Part shown: one piece after another, positions 35,480 through 45,346 of the stretch
Position numbering within the stretch: the first letter of the stretch is position 1
Layout of the letters: each line of letters starts with the position of its first letter
Source: Primorskyibacter flagellatus
GTDB lineage: Bacteria; Pseudomonadota; Alphaproteobacteria; Rhodobacterales; Rhodobacteraceae
NCBI RefSeq assembly: GCF_014638275.1
Contig: NZ_BMFJ01000001.1
Coordinates: 2,034,338 to 2,098,337, forward strand
DNA: 64,000 nucleotides
Direction: 5' to 3'
Translations under genes and position numbers: made by a program
Notes under the pieces: model-generated
Told to the model about the DNA's origin: nothing
What the model saw: the letters and a program-made list of their open reading frames with translations, nothing else
Database searches by the model: none

Positions 35480-36502
35480 TTACTTCTGAAGTTCGGTCCA
35501 GATGGCGTTGTAGTATTCCTTCGCCTCGTCCGAGCAGGCCGGGTTGAACTTGCCCGCGGCCTTTAGTTCCTCCGGCACGACGATCTCGGGCGCGTCCTTC
35601 ATTTCGGGCGGCATGAAGGCCTCGGACCCGTCGATGCCGTTGGCGTAGCGGGCGAAGGCGGAGATCATGGCGGCGTTTTCCGGGTCCATGATGAAGTTCA
35701 CGAAGAGCTTCGCGTTGTCGGGGTTCTGCGCGTCGGCGAGGATGCCGACGTTGTCCATCCAGACGATGTAACCTTCCTTGGGATAGCCATAGGCCACGTC
35801 GGGGTTGTTTTCCCGTGCGCGGAAGGTCGATCCGTTCCAGTTGACCGTCGCCACGACGTCGCCGTTCGACAGCTTTTCGGTCATGCCGTAGTCCATCGAC
35901 AGCCATTTGGCCTTGGCGGCGACCAGCGCATCGCGGGCCTTTTTCAGGTCGTCCTTGTTGGTCGAGCAGGGTTCACCGCCGACATACATCAGGGCGAGCG
36001 AGACGACGTCCTGCATCTCGGGCACGACATTGACCTTGCCTTCAAGCTCCGGCGGCGGGTTCAGCCAGATGTCGGAGGTGTTGATGTCCCCGCCATAGGC
36101 CGAGGTGTTCACCGCCACGCCGGTTGTGCCCCACTGCCAGGGCACGGTGTATTCGCGCATCGGGTCCCAGTCGACCTCTTTCCAGTTGGCGGAGATGTTC
36201 TTGTAGTTCTCCATCTCCGGGATGCCGGGCTTCATGAGAAGGCCCTTTTCGATGTAGGTCGGGACGTAGCTGTGGGTCGGGACGACGATGTCGAAGCCGT
36301 GCCCGCCCGCCTCGATCTTGGCGAGAGCGGTGGTGTTGGAATCGAAGTCGGTGATCGTGACCTCGACGTCGAATTCCTTCTCGAACTTCTCGATCAGCTC
36401 GGGGCTGGTGTAGTTGCCCCAGTTGTAGATGTTCAGCTTGCCCTCCGCCGTGGCGGCGGTGGCCGCCGCGATGGCAAGCGCGGATGTCAGAACCAGTTTC
36501 AT
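35480..36502 (-). CDS. Periplasmic polyamine-binding protein (PotD/PotF-like)
   Basis: 340 aa extracellular solute-binding protein. Signal peptide at about 1-19 (ends ATAATAEG), then the family start KLNIYNWGNYTSPELIEKFE. NWNGSTFRARENNPDVAYGY and EGYIVWMDNVGI match spermidine/putrescine-binding proteins. It is the last gene of a four-gene minus-strand ABC operon (ATPase, two permeases, binding protein). Polyamine import is the family's usual job; the exact ligand is not fixed by sequence. Confidence 0.92.
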   Translation of the reverse strand: MKLVLTSALAIAAATAATAEGKLNIYNWGNYTSPELIEKFEKEFDVEVTITDFDSNTTALAKIEAGGHGFDIVVPTHSYVPTYIEKGLLMKPGIPEMENYKNISANWKEVDWDPMREYTVPWQWGTTGVAVNTSAYGGDINTSDIWLNPPPELEGKVNVVPEMQDVVSLALMYVGGEPCSTNKDDLKKARDALVAAKAKWLSMDYGMTEKLSNGDVVATVNWNGSTFRARENNPDVAYGYPKEGYIVWMDNVGILADAQNPDNAKLFVNFIMDPENAAMISAFARYANGIDGSEAFMPPEMKDAPEIVVPEELKAAGKFNPACSDEAKEYYNAIWTELQK

Positions 36503-36531
36503 GTGTCACTCCTAGTTGGTCGGTACGGGGT

Positions 36532-37344
36532 TCATCCCCGCTTTCTGGTGAGCAGGAAGAAGGCCGTCAGCAGCAGTACTGTCAGCCCGAGCAGCGCCGT
36601 GGAGATCGCGTTGACCTCGGGCGTGACCGCGCGGCGCAGCTGACCCAGCATGTAGGTCGGCAGCGTATCCTGTCCGGCGGATTTGACGAACTCGGTTATG
36701 ATGACGTCATCGAGCGAGATGACGAAGGAGAGCATGGCCCCCGCCGCGATGCCCGGCGCCATGAGCGGCAGGGTGATGCGGCGGAAGGTCTGGAACGGGG
36801 TGGCATAGAGGTCCGCCGCCGCGCGTTCCAGCGTCAGGTCCATACCTTCCAGGCGGGCGCGGATCGGCAGGTAGGCGAAGGGCACGCAGAAGGCCGAATG
36901 CGCGAGGATCAGGTAGGCGAGCCCTGTGTAGCCGGTCGCTTTCTTTATCGCGGCGAAAAAGATCAGGAGCGCAACGGCGGTGACGATTTCGGGCACCATC
37001 AGGGGCTGGTTGATCATCACGTAGACGAAGGTCTGGCCCTTGAACTTCTTGCGCCGCGTGGTGCCGAGCGCGGCGAGGGTGGCGAGGGTCGAGGCGATCA
37101 GCGCGGCGGAGACGGCGATGACGAGGGAGCGCACCGTCGCCTCCTGCACCGTGTCGTTTTCCCAGGCGATGGCGTACCAGCGAAAGGAGAACCCGCCCCA
37201 GAGCGCGACGGAGTTCGACGCGTTGAAGGAGTAGATCACCATGGTGATGATCGGCACGTAGAGCAGCACGAAGGCGAGGATGGCGATGGTGGCGAAGCCC
37301 GGCATCGCGGTGATGGAGAAGGGTTTCGCACGGCGTTCAGACAT
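36532..37344 (-). CDS. Polyamine ABC transporter permease (PotC-like)
   Basis: 270 aa inner-membrane permease with about six hydrophobic segments. The EAA loop appears as EGMDLTLERAAADLYATPFQ followed by TFRRITLPLMAPGI, which contacts the ATPase. Its start overlaps the end of the upstream permease by 8 bp. Second of the two permeases. Confidence 0.93.
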   Translation of the reverse strand: MSERRAKPFSITAMPGFATIAILAFVLLYVPIITMVIYSFNASNSVALWGGFSFRWYAIAWENDTVQEATVRSLVIAVSAALIASTLATLAALGTTRRKKFKGQTFVYVMINQPLMVPEIVTAVALLIFFAAIKKATGYTGLAYLILAHSAFCVPFAYLPIRARLEGMDLTLERAAADLYATPFQTFRRITLPLMAPGIAAGAMLSFVISLDDVIITEFVKSAGQDTLPTYMLGQLRRAVTPEVNAISTALLGLTVLLLTAFFLLTRKRG

Positions 37345-38224
37345 TCTGCCGATCCTCCGAGGAGGTCACGCGGACATAGGCCAGCAGGGCGGCCATCACG
37401 ATGAAGAGGAGCAGCATGGAGAGCGCCGCGCCGAGCGGCCAGTTGCGCCCCTGCCCGAACTGAAGGTCGATGAAGTTGCCGATCATCATGTTCTTGCCAC
37501 CGCCGAGGATGCGCGGTGTCACGTAGGCCCCGAGCGAGGGCACGAAGACGAGGATGGAGCCCGCGACGATACCCGGGCGCACGATCGGTACGATGATCCG
37601 GCGCAGGACCAGCAGGCGGGAGGCGTAAAGGTCGTAGGCGGCCTCGATCAGGCGGAAGTCGAAGCGGTCGATGGCGGCGAAGAGCGGCAGCACCATCAGC
37701 GGCAGGTAGACATAGGCCATGCCGATCAGGACGGCTCCGTCGGTGTAGAGGATCTGGATCGGGGCGTCGATCAGGCCGAGCCATTGCAGGAAGGAGTTGA
37801 GAAGGCCCTGATTCCGGATCACCTCGAGAATGGCGAAGGTGCGGATCAGCAGGTTGGTCCAGAAGGGGATGGTGATCAGGAACAGCCACATCGCCCGCCG
37901 GTTCGGGGGCTGGGTGGCGATGAACCAGGCGGTCGGGAAGCCGATGACGAAGGTGACGAGCGTGGTCAGGAGGGAGAGCTTCACCGAACGCCAGAGGATC
38001 GTCAGATGCGCGTCGGCGGCTGAGACGGTGTCGTCGAAGATGTCGCGTTCGAAGAAGACGCGGAACCAGGCCTCGGTCGTGAAGGACCATTCCACGCCCG
38101 AGAAGTCGCCGGGTTCGAGGAAGGAATAGACCGCGACGATCAGCAGCGGCCCCGCCGCGCCGACCACCAGCAGGATCAGCGCGGGAAGGGAGAGGAGCCA
38201 GCCGTTCCTCGCGGACTGGTTCAT
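37337..38224 (-). CDS. Polyamine ABC transporter permease (PotB-like)
   Basis: 295 aa inner-membrane permease. Hydrophobic segments begin at residues 10-35 (LLSLPALILLVVGAAGPLLI). The EAA loop reads IEAAYDLYASRLLVLRRIIV then PIVRPGIV, and GNFIDLQFGQGRNWPLGAAL is typical of PotB/PotH. One base separates it from the ATPase gene upstream. Confidence 0.93.
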   Translation of the reverse strand: MNQSARNGWLLSLPALILLVVGAAGPLLIVAVYSFLEPGDFSGVEWSFTTEAWFRVFFERDIFDDTVSAADAHLTILWRSVKLSLLTTLVTFVIGFPTAWFIATQPPNRRAMWLFLITIPFWTNLLIRTFAILEVIRNQGLLNSFLQWLGLIDAPIQILYTDGAVLIGMAYVYLPLMVLPLFAAIDRFDFRLIEAAYDLYASRLLVLRRIIVPIVRPGIVAGSILVFVPSLGAYVTPRILGGGKNMMIGNFIDLQFGQGRNWPLGAALSMLLLFIVMAALLAYVRVTSSEDRQNV

Positions 38225-38225
38225 G

Positions 38226-39284
38226 TCAGCCCTCCTCCAGCACCTGCACCGATCCCGGCACGGGGGCGAGGCGCAGGGTCTGGCCCGCGCTCAGCCCGAC
38301 GTCGCCGGAGGGCGGGGATTGCAGGCGGGCGACCAGATCGGTGCCGTCGCCGAGCCGCAGGTGACAATGCGTGTCGGTGCCGAAATAGACCGTCTGGGTC
38401 AGGGTGGCGGTGAGCGGGCCGTCGTCGGCGATGCGGATCTGTTCGGGGCGGATGGCGAGGGTCACGGGCCCCTGCCCCGCCCCCGGGACAGCGAGGGTTT
38501 CGCCGGTGGCGATGCGGACGGTGTCACCGGCGGCGGTGCCGGTGAGGAAGTTGGTTTCGCCGATGAAATCCGCGACGAAGCGGTTGACGGGTCCGTTGTA
38601 GATCTCCCTCGGGCCTCCGACCTGCTGGAGCTTGCCGGCCTTCATCACGCCGATGCGGTCGGACATGGTCAGCGCCTCCTCCTGATCGTGGGTGACGAAG
38701 ACGAAGGTGATGCCGGTTTCGGTCTGGAGCCGCTTGAGTTCCAGCTGCATCTCCTTCCTCAGCTTCAGGTCGAGGGCGGAGAGCGGTTCGTCGAGCAGCA
38801 GAACCTCGGGCTCCGGAGCCAGCGCGCGGGCGAGTGCCACGCGCTGCTGCTGGCCGCCGGAGAGCATGGCGGGCTTGCGTTCGGCCATCTGATCCAACTG
38901 GACGAGGCGCAGCATGTCGGTCACGCGGGGGGCGATTTCGGACTTCGGGCGGCCAAGCATTTCGAGGCCGAAGGCGATGTTGCGGGCGACGGAGAGGTGG
39001 GGGAAGAGCGCGTAGCTTTGAAACACCGTGTTGACGCGGCGCCTGTTGGGCGGGATCGCGGTGATGTCCTTTCCCGAGAGCAGGATCTGACCGGAGGTCG
39101 GGGTTTCGAACCCGGCGATCAGGCGGAGGAGAGTCGTCTTGCCGCAGCCGGAGGGTCCGAGGAGGGTGAAGAACTCTCCTTTGCGGATCGACAGGGAGAC
39201 ATCATCCAGCGCCTTCACGGCGTACTGCCCCTGCCCGTAGTGGCGGGCGGCATTGACGGCTTCGACGGCGGTATCTGTGGTCAC
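38226..39284 (-). CDS. Polyamine ABC transporter ATPase (PotA-like)
   Basis: 352 aa, first gene of the transport operon. Walker [10 protein letters not shown] (near 40), Q loop, signature [15 protein letters not shown], Walker [13 protein letters not shown] and switch His in [13 protein letters not shown]-terminal TOBE domain (from about 240: [18 protein letters not shown]) is usual for PotA and related importers. Repeat families B and C separate it from the DUF2783 gene. Confidence 0.95.
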   Translation of the reverse strand: MTTDTAVEAVNAARHYGQGQYAVKALDDVSLSIRKGEFFTLLGPSGCGKTTLLRLIAGFETPTSGQILLSGKDITAIPPNRRRVNTVFQSYALFPHLSVARNIAFGLEMLGRPKSEIAPRVTDMLRLVQLDQMAERKPAMLSGGQQQRVALARALAPEPEVLLLDEPLSALDLKLRKEMQLELKRLQTETGITFVFVTHDQEEALTMSDRIGVMKAGKLQQVGGPREIYNGPVNRFVADFIGETNFLTGTAAGDTVRIATGETLAVPGAGQGPVTLAIRPEQIRIADDGPLTATLTQTVYFGTDTHCHLRLGDGTDLVARLQSPPSGDVGLSAGQTLRLAPVPGSVQVLEEG

Positions 39285-39402
39285 ATGGCACCTCCGGAGG
39301 TCAGTAGAGCGCAGGAACTGTGCGGTTTCAACCTTTTAGGCCGCGGGTGCGGGAGGGTGACGCTACGTGCGCCTGCGGGGTGGACCGTATCGGTGTCGGG
39401 GT

Positions 39403-39445
39403 GCCCCCTCACCCTAACCCTCTCCCCCCGGGGGAGAGGGAACCT
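39403..39445. repeat. Intergenic palindromic repeat, family B
   Basis: CCTCACCCTAACCCTCTCCC with the reverse-complement GGGAGAGGGAACC. Lies upstream of the polyamine operon start. Confidence 0.75.
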
Positions 39446-39522
39446 GTGGCGCGGGGGGATCGGACGTCGCGCCCTCGCACACCCTGCCCCTGTCGACTCC
39501 TTGAACACCCTCCCCCTGTCGC

Positions 39523-39550
39523 CCCCTCCCTGACCTGCAGGGGGAGGGGA
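39523..39550. repeat. Intergenic palindromic repeat, family C (degenerate)
   Basis: CCCTCCCTGACCTGCAGGGG then GAGGGG; shorter than the other family C copies, consistent with an internal deletion. Confidence 0.55.
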
Positions 39551-39574
39551 TGAGTTGCGCGGGGTGGCTGGGTG

Positions 39575-39766
39575 TCAGACCTCGCGGGCGGCGGCGAGGG
39601 CCTCGGTCAGGACCTCGGCATCGCCGATGTGGTTGGCGAGCAGCAGGATCAGGCGGGCGTTCAGGGCTTCGCTTTCCTCGTCGGTGAGGCCTTCGTGGGT
39701 GCGGATCAGCTCTGCGTAGAACTGGTCGGGGGCGGTGATGTTGGGGCGGGTGTTGAGCTTGGCCAT
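39575..39766 (-). CDS. DUF2783 family small protein
   Basis: 63 aa with no membrane segment. The central FYAELIRTHEGLTDEESEAL then NARLILLLANHIGD is the DUF2783 pattern. It overlaps the stop of the FAD monooxygenase by one base (TGATG), so it is translated with it. DUF2783 proteins are known as small companions of flavin monooxygenases in aromatic-degradation clusters; what they do is not established. Confidence 0.8.
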   Translation of the reverse strand: MAKLNTRPNITAPDQFYAELIRTHEGLTDEESEALNARLILLLANHIGDAEVLTEALAAAREV

Positions 39767-41379
39767 CAGGTGTCCTCCCGGCAGGTGGTGCGGCGCAGGG
39801 CGCGGCGGACGGCGGTGTCGTCGTAGGTGGCTGCGCGATATACGACGTGCTGGTCTGGGCGGATCAGGTAGACCGCCGATGCGGCCTGTCCGAGGTAGCG
39901 GGCTGCGAGCGCCCCCGTCGGATCGTCGGCGGCCGACAGCGCGAGGCGGCGGATGGTGATGCCGTCGGCCAGCGTGTCCGGTGCCCCGGCGTCGATGGTC
40001 AGCAGGGTGAAGCCGTCGCGCAGGCGGTCGAGCAGGTAGCCGTCTCCGAGCGGTGCATCCGGACAGGCGGAGCCGGGGCGGGTTCTGGCGGGGCCGCCGG
40101 GCAGATCGTCGGCGCCGGTCAGGGACAGGCCGTCATAGGTGCAGGGCACCGACAGGCGGCCGGAATTGACCAGCGGGCGGGCAAAGTCGTACCGCCCGGC
40201 GAGGCGAAGGACGGCATTGCGGAAGGTATGGCTGACCCGCGACTTCGGCGTGATGAAATCGGTGGAGCGCGTGGAGTTGAGGATGTTTTCGTCGGCCGCG
40301 TGACGGCGTTCCTCGTCATAGCTGTCGAGCAGGGTGTCGGGGGCTTCCTCCCGGATCACCATGGCGAGTTTCCAGCCGAGGTTGTCGGCGTCCTGGATGC
40401 CGGAATTGGCCCCGCGCGCACCGAAGGGGCTGACCTGATGCGCCGAGTCCCCGGCAAAGATCACCCGGTCGTGGCGAAAACGGGTCATGCGACGGCACTG
40501 GAAGGTGTAGACGGAGGTCCAGACGAGGTCGTAGCCCACATCCGGGCCGAGCATGGCGGTGAGGCGGCGTCTGACGTTCTCCTCCCGCAGTTCCTCGGTC
40601 CGGTCGATGTCCCAGCCGATCTGGAAGTCGACGCGCCAGACCCCGTCGGGCTGGCGGTGGAGCAGCGTGGAGGCCCCGGCCCTGTGCGACGGTTCAAACC
40701 AGAACCAGCGTTCGGTCGGGAAGTCGGCGGTCATGGTGATGTCGGCGATCAGGAAGTTGTCCTGAAAGACCCGGCCGTCGAAGTCGAGCCCCATCATCCG
40801 GCGGATCGGAGAGGAGGCGCCGTCGCAGGCCACCAGCCAGTCGGTTTCGATCTCGCAGGGGCCGTCCGGCGTGGTGACGGTGAGCGTCGTGTGGTCCGGC
40901 TGGCGGTCGATCTGCGTGACCCGGTTGCCGCCGCGCAGGTCGATCGGCGCGCCTTCGGCCTGGGCCGTGCGGATGCGGTCGACAAGGAAGCGTTCGACGT
41001 GGAACTGCTGGAGGTTGATGAAGGCGGGGAAGCGGTGGCCGTCCTCGGGCAGGAGATTGAATTCAAAGACCTTGCGGTCCTCGTGGAAGACCTTGCCGAG
41101 GTTCCAGACGACCCCCTTGTCCAGCATCGGCGCGGCGGCGCCGTAGCGGTCGGCAATCTCGAGCGTACGCTTGGCGAAGCAGATGGCGCGGGAGCCTTCC
41201 CCGACGCCCTCCTGATCGTCGAGCAGCAGGACCGGCACGCCGCGCAGGCCGAGGTCGAGTGCTGTGGCGAGGCCGACGGGGCCTCCGCCGACCACGGTGA
41301 CGGGATGGCGTCGGGGGGAGGCCGCGTCCTGGTCGGGGTGCCGGGCGTAGGGGTAGAGGCGGTCGGTGCGGTCTGGCAT
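39766..41379 (-). CDS. FAD-dependent aromatic monooxygenase (MhpA/PheA-like)
   Basis: 537 aa from the ATG at 41379. An N-terminal Rossmann FAD motif (VTVVGGGPVGLATALDLGLRG) is followed by the class A hydroxylase DG motif (VACDGASSPIRRMMG) and the second FAD site (VIFAGDSAHQVSPFGARGAN), then a thioredoxin-like C-terminal part. Class A flavin hydroxylases add OH to phenolic substrates using NAD(P)H. Its position next to hmgA/fahA suggests a phenolic acid feeding homogentisate, but the substrate is not shown by sequence. Confidence 0.9.
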   Translation of the reverse strand: MPDRTDRLYPYARHPDQDAASPRRHPVTVVGGGPVGLATALDLGLRGVPVLLLDDQEGVGEGSRAICFAKRTLEIADRYGAAAPMLDKGVVWNLGKVFHEDRKVFEFNLLPEDGHRFPAFINLQQFHVERFLVDRIRTAQAEGAPIDLRGGNRVTQIDRQPDHTTLTVTTPDGPCEIETDWLVACDGASSPIRRMMGLDFDGRVFQDNFLIADITMTADFPTERWFWFEPSHRAGASTLLHRQPDGVWRVDFQIGWDIDRTEELREENVRRRLTAMLGPDVGYDLVWTSVYTFQCRRMTRFRHDRVIFAGDSAHQVSPFGARGANSGIQDADNLGWKLAMVIREEAPDTLLDSYDEERRHAADENILNSTRSTDFITPKSRVSHTFRNAVLRLAGRYDFARPLVNSGRLSVPCTYDGLSLTGADDLPGGPARTRPGSACPDAPLGDGYLLDRLRDGFTLLTIDAGAPDTLADGITIRRLALSAADDPTGALAARYLGQAASAVYLIRPDQHVVYRAATYDDTAVRRALRRTTCREDT

Positions 41380-41420
41380 GTGCGTTCGGGCCTGTGGCCC
41401 CCCTCGTTGCGGGCCTGTGC

Positions 41421-41457
41421 CCCCCTCCCTGACCCTCCCCCTCAAAGGGGGAGGGGA
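41421..41457. repeat. Intergenic palindromic repeat, family C
   Basis: CCCTCCCTGACCCTCCCCCT, short loop, then AGGGGGAGGGG. Confidence 0.7.
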
Positions 41458-41490
41458 TTGTGTTGTGCGGGGTGGATCGGTTGCGCGCGA

Positions 41491-41530
41491 TCCCCCTCAC
41501 CCTGGCCCTCTCCCCCGGGGGGAGAGGGAA
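41491..41530. repeat. Intergenic palindromic repeat, family B
   Basis: CCTCACCCTGGCCCTCTCCC and its reverse-complement half GGGAGAGGGAA, 35 bp from the family C copy. Confidence 0.75.
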
Positions 41531-41560
41531 GCCGTCGCGCGGGGTGACAGGCGGCGCGCC

Positions 41561-42508
41561 CTAGCCCTGCAGCTGGTCCCACATCTCCCTGTCGCGCTCC
41601 GCCGTCCAGATGCGGGGTGTGTCGATGCCGCGGGCCTCGTCATAGGCGCGGGCGACGTTGAAGGGCAGGCAATGTTCATAGATCGCGTAGTCCGCGAATT
41701 TCGGGTCGCATTCGGCGCGCACGGCCTCCCAGGCCTCCTTGAGCGTGCCGCCGCGGGCGGCGACCTTCTGCACGGGGCGATAGGTGGAGCGGATGAAATC
41801 CTTGGTGTTCGCGATGGCCTCCGCCACCCTGTCGGCACCGATGAGCGCGTCGCCCCGGCCCGGTGCGATGGCCCTGGGATCGTAGGCGGCGACGGCGTCG
41901 AGCGTGGCGGGCCAGTCGGTGAAATGCCCGTCACCGCAGTAGCAGGCGGAGTGGTATTCGACGATGTCGCCGGTGTACAGCACCTCTTCGTCGGGCACCC
42001 AGACCACCGCGTCACCGGCGGTGTGTGCACGTCCGACCTGGGCGATGTCGACCCGGCGGGTGCCGAGCCAGACGGTCATGGAGCCGGTGAAGGTGGTGGT
42101 GGGCCAGGTGAGGCCGGGGATCTCCTCGTGCCCCTGGAAGAGACGCGGGAAGCGGGCGAATTCGCTGTCCCAGTCTTCCTGTCCGCGCTCGGCGACCATG
42201 GCGCGGGTGGTGGCGGACATGATGACCTCTCGCGCGCCATAGGCGGCTGCGCCGAGCACGCGGACGGCGTGGTAGTGGGTCAGCACGAGATGGGAGATCG
42301 GCTTGTCGGTGACGGAGCGCACGCAGTCGATCACCTTCCGGGCAAGGCGCGGGGTGGCCTGGGCCTCGACGATCATGACGGAGTCATCGCCGACGATGAC
42401 GCCGGTGTTAGGATCGCCTTCCGCGGTGAAGGCATAGATGTCGCGGCCGACCTCGGTGAAGGAAACGGTCTTTTCGGTGAGGTCGCCTGCGGAGGCAAAG
42501 CCTTTCAT
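41561..42508 (-). CDS. MBL-fold protein with altered metal motif
   Basis: 315 aa from the ATG at 42508. The fold is metallo-beta-lactamase-like: IVGDDSVMIVEAQ strand, LTHYHAVRVLGA loop, GRAHTAGDAVVWVPDEEVLYTGDIVEY. The standard HxHxDH reads H-Y-H-A-V-R, so the third acidic ligand and the last His are replaced, while the later His (GRAHTAGD) and Asp (TGDIVE) remain. It may bind one metal or have lost hydrolysis. It lies between the monooxygenase and fahA genes in the homogentisate cluster; role unknown. Confidence 0.8.
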   Translation of the reverse strand: MKGFASAGDLTEKTVSFTEVGRDIYAFTAEGDPNTGVIVGDDSVMIVEAQATPRLARKVIDCVRSVTDKPISHLVLTHYHAVRVLGAAAYGAREVIMSATTRAMVAERGQEDWDSEFARFPRLFQGHEEIPGLTWPTTTFTGSMTVWLGTRRVDIAQVGRAHTAGDAVVWVPDEEVLYTGDIVEYHSACYCGDGHFTDWPATLDAVAAYDPRAIAPGRGDALIGADRVAEAIANTKDFIRSTYRPVQKVAARGGTLKEAWEAVRAECDPKFADYAIYEHCLPFNVARAYDEARGIDTPRIWTAERDREMWDQLQG

Positions 42509-42555
42509 GATGTGCCTTTCTCGGGTCGTGGGGCCGGTGGCGGGGTCGTGCGCCT

Positions 42556-42582
42556 CCGGCGGGGATATTTCGGGCAAGATGA
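42556..42582. repeat. Intergenic repeat, family A, inverted copy
   Basis: GGGATATTTCGGGCAAGATG is the reverse complement of the family A core at 14266 and 43857. Lies between fahA and the MBL gene. Confidence 0.7.
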
Positions 42583-42585
42583 CTG

Positions 42586-43839
42586 TCAGACGTCGGGCGC
42601 GGGCAGGACCTGTCCCGCGCAGTCGCCGAAGCCGATGCGGTAGCCGTCGCCCCGCGCCGCGCCGCGCAGGGTGACGGTGTCGCCGTCCTCGAGAAACGCG
42701 CGGGTGTCTCCGGTGTCGAGCGGGATCGGTTCCTTCCCGCCCCAGCTGAGTTCCAGCAGGGCGGCGCGCTGGTGCTTTTCAGGGCCGGAGATGGTGCCGG
42801 AGCCCAGCAGATCGCCAACCCGCATCGGACAGCCGGAGGTCGTGTGATGGGTCAGTTGCTGGGCGGAGTTGTAGTAGAGGTATTTCGTGTTCGACCGGCA
42901 GATCACGGTTTCGTCCGCCCCGTCCGGGGCGAGGGTGACGGAGAGGTCGATGTCGTAGGCGGAGTCCCCTTTCGCGTCGAGGTAGGGGAGCAGGTCGCGG
43001 GAGCGCTCCGGGGGCGGGCAGCGGAACGGGGCGAGCGCGGCGGCGGTGACGATCCAGGGGGAGATGGTGGTGGCTGTGGCCTTGGCCTGGAAGGGGCCGA
43101 GGGGCTGGGCCTCCCACCTCTGGATGTCGCGGGCGGACCAGTCGTTGAGCAGGACGTAGCCGAAGATCATCTCCCCGGCCCGCTTCAGGGAGATCATGCC
43201 GTCCGAGGGCTGGCCCACGATGGCGCCGAATTCCAGTTCGAAGTCGAAGCGTTTCGAGGCGCCGAAAACCGGCAGTTCGCGGGTCGGCAGCTGGCCAAGC
43301 GGGCGGCGCACCGGCGTGCCCGAGACCACGACCGACGAGGCGCGCCCGTTGTAGCCGATCGGCATGGAGAGCCAGTTGGCCGAGAGCGGATCGCCGTCTG
43401 GACGGAAGATCCGCCCGACATTTTCCGCGTGATGGCGGCCGGAGTAGAAGTCGGTGTATTCGCTGACCCGGAACGGCATGTGAAGGTCCACCGACCATCC
43501 GGGCACGAGCGCGGGGCGCAGCGCCGATTGGGCGCGGTCGGGGGCGTCTTCGGAGAGCGCTTCGGTCAGCATGGCGCGCAGATCGGCCCAGGTTTCCGGG
43601 CCGAGCGCCATGAAGGCGTTCCAGCTGTCCTCGCGGAAAGGATCGGGGCCGTCCTCGGTCAGGCGCAGCACGCCGGTTTCGCTCAGCGCGAAGAGGTCGA
43701 GGATGTGATCGCCGATGGCCACGCCCATGCGCCGGCCGTCGAGGTCGGGCGTGGAGAACACGCCGTAGGGCAGGTTGTTGAGCGGGAAATCCGTGTCCGG
43801 CGCATTCGCGCTCTCCACCCAGCTTCTCAGTAGCGGCAT
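42586..43839 (-). CDS. fahA: Fumarylacetoacetase
   Basis: Last enzyme of tyrosine/homogentisate breakdown, splitting fumarylacetoacetate to fumarate and acetoacetate. 417 aa from ATG 43839 with AGGGAGGAG upstream. Key residues seen: YTDFYSGRHHAENVG (metal Asp and catalytic His), FELEFGAIVG (two metal Glu) and LLNDWSARDIQRWE (metal Asp). N-terminal SH3-like domain as NNLPYGVFSTPD. It follows hmgA in the operon, with a family A repeat in the 91-bp gap. Confidence 0.96.
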   Translation of the reverse strand: MPLLRSWVESANAPDTDFPLNNLPYGVFSTPDLDGRRMGVAIGDHILDLFALSETGVLRLTEDGPDPFREDSWNAFMALGPETWADLRAMLTEALSEDAPDRAQSALRPALVPGWSVDLHMPFRVSEYTDFYSGRHHAENVGRIFRPDGDPLSANWLSMPIGYNGRASSVVVSGTPVRRPLGQLPTRELPVFGASKRFDFELEFGAIVGQPSDGMISLKRAGEMIFGYVLLNDWSARDIQRWEAQPLGPFQAKATATTISPWIVTAAALAPFRCPPPERSRDLLPYLDAKGDSAYDIDLSVTLAPDGADETVICRSNTKYLYYNSAQQLTHHTTSGCPMRVGDLLGSGTISGPEKHQRAALLELSWGGKEPIPLDTGDTRAFLEDGDTVTLRGAARGDGYRIGFGDCAGQVLPAPDV

Positions 43840-43856
43840 GGCTCCTCCCTGCCCTT

Positions 43857-43924
43857 TCATCTTGCCGGAAATATCCCGGGGGTGAATTGAGCCCGCGAGG
43901 GCTCAAGAGGGGGCAGCGCCCCCT
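43857..43924. repeat. Intergenic palindromic repeat, family A
   Basis: TTGCCGGAAATATCCCGGGG core, then GAGCCCGCGAGGGCTC and GGGGGCAGCGCCCCC palindromes. The compound hairpins lie between hmgA and fahA and may affect mRNA processing. Confidence 0.7.
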
Positions 43925-43930
43925 TGCCCG

Positions 43931-45292
43931 TCACTTCACACCGGGCGTTCCGTCGAACTTCTTCTCGAGACTGTCCCAGCAGTCGATGTAGTTGTCCTGA
44001 AGCGGCGCCTCGGTCGCGGCGAATTCGGTCAGGTGCTGCGGGAAGCGGGTTTCGAACATGAAGGACATGGTGTTGTCGAGCTTGTGCGGCTTGAGCTCGG
44101 CGTTCGACGCGCCCTCGAACGCCTCCCGGTCGGGGCCGTGGGGCAGCATCATGTTGTGCAGCGACATGCCGCCGGGAACGAAGCCCTGCGGCTTGGCGTC
44201 GTACTGGCCGTAGATGTTGCCCATGAGCTCGGACATGACGTTCTTGTGGTACCAGGGCGGGCGGAAGGTGTTTTCGGCGACCGACCAGCGTTCGCGGAAC
44301 AGGACGAAGTCGATGTTGGCGGTGCCCTCCACGCCCGACGGCGCGGTCAGGACGGTGAAGATCGACGGGTCGGGATGGTCGAAGAGGACGGCGCCGACGG
44401 GGCAGTAGGTGGTGAGGTCGTATTTCACCGGCGCATAGTTGCCATGCCAGGCGACGACGTCGAGCGGCGAGTGGCCGATCTTCGTCTCATGGAACTGGCC
44501 GCACCACTTGATGGTGAGGGTGGAGGGGGTTTCGCGGTCCTCGAACGCGGCGACCGGGGTCTTGAAGTCGCGGCGGTTGGCGAGGCAGTTGGCGCCGATC
44601 GGCCCGCGCCCCGGCAGGGCGAACTTCTGACCGTAGTTTTCGCAGACAAAGCCGCGTGCGGGGCCTTCGAGCAGTTCGACCCGGTAGACGAGGCCGCGGG
44701 GCAGGATGGCGATCTCCTGCGGGGCGAGGTCGATGATGCCGAGTTCGGTGCAGAAGCGCAGACGGCCTTCCTGCGGGACGACGAGCAGTTCGCTGTCGGC
44801 AGAGTAGAAATAGGCGTCCTGCATGGAGGCGGTGACAAGATAGATGTGGGAGGCCATGCCGAGCTGCGTGTTCACATCGCCCGCCGTGGTCATGGTGCGC
44901 ATGCCGGTAAGCCAGGTCAGCGGCGTCTCTGAATGAGGGACCGGATCCCATCTGTACTGGCCGAGGGAGGTCACGTCGGCTGGCACATGCGGAGCCGTCT
45001 TCCAGTAGGGCAGGTCGATGCGTTCGTAACGGCCGGAATGCTTGACCGAGGGGCGGATGCGGTAACACCAGGTGCGTTCGTTCTGGTGGCTGGGCGCGGT
45101 GAAGGCGGTGCCGGAGAGCTGTTCGCCGTATAGGCCGTAGTTGCATTTCTGGGGCGAATTCATGCCCTGGGGGAGCGCACCGGGCAGCGCCTCCGTCTCG
45201 AAATCGTTGCCGAAGCCGGGCATGTAGCCTTCGTGCGGGCCGGTCAGGCCGGGCGCGCGGATCATGCCTTTGGGCAGGTCCTGTCGGGTCAT
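43931..45292 (-). CDS. hmgA: Homogentisate 1,2-dioxygenase
   Basis: Fe(II) ring-cleavage enzyme that turns homogentisate into maleylacetoacetate; 453 aa. The C-terminal iron site is clear: His in PPWYHKN, Glu in MSELMGN and His in [10 protein letters not shown]-terminal [18 protein letters not shown] is characteristic. It starts the minus-strand homogentisate operon and is divergent from a MarR regulator 116 bp away. No maleylacetoacetate isomerase gene follows in the cluster. Confidence 0.97.
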   Translation of the reverse strand: MTRQDLPKGMIRAPGLTGPHEGYMPGFGNDFETEALPGALPQGMNSPQKCNYGLYGEQLSGTAFTAPSHQNERTWCYRIRPSVKHSGRYERIDLPYWKTAPHVPADVTSLGQYRWDPVPHSETPLTWLTGMRTMTTAGDVNTQLGMASHIYLVTASMQDAYFYSADSELLVVPQEGRLRFCTELGIIDLAPQEIAILPRGLVYRVELLEGPARGFVCENYGQKFALPGRGPIGANCLANRRDFKTPVAAFEDRETPSTLTIKWCGQFHETKIGHSPLDVVAWHGNYAPVKYDLTTYCPVGAVLFDHPDPSIFTVLTAPSGVEGTANIDFVLFRERWSVAENTFRPPWYHKNVMSELMGNIYGQYDAKPQGFVPGGMSLHNMMLPHGPDREAFEGASNAELKPHKLDNTMSFMFETRFPQHLTEFAATEAPLQDNYIDCWDSLEKKFDGTPGVK

Positions 45293-45346
45293 GGGGTCCT
45301 CCTCCGCGGCGGTCTGGCGCGGGACTCAGCGTATGCGGAGAAGATT

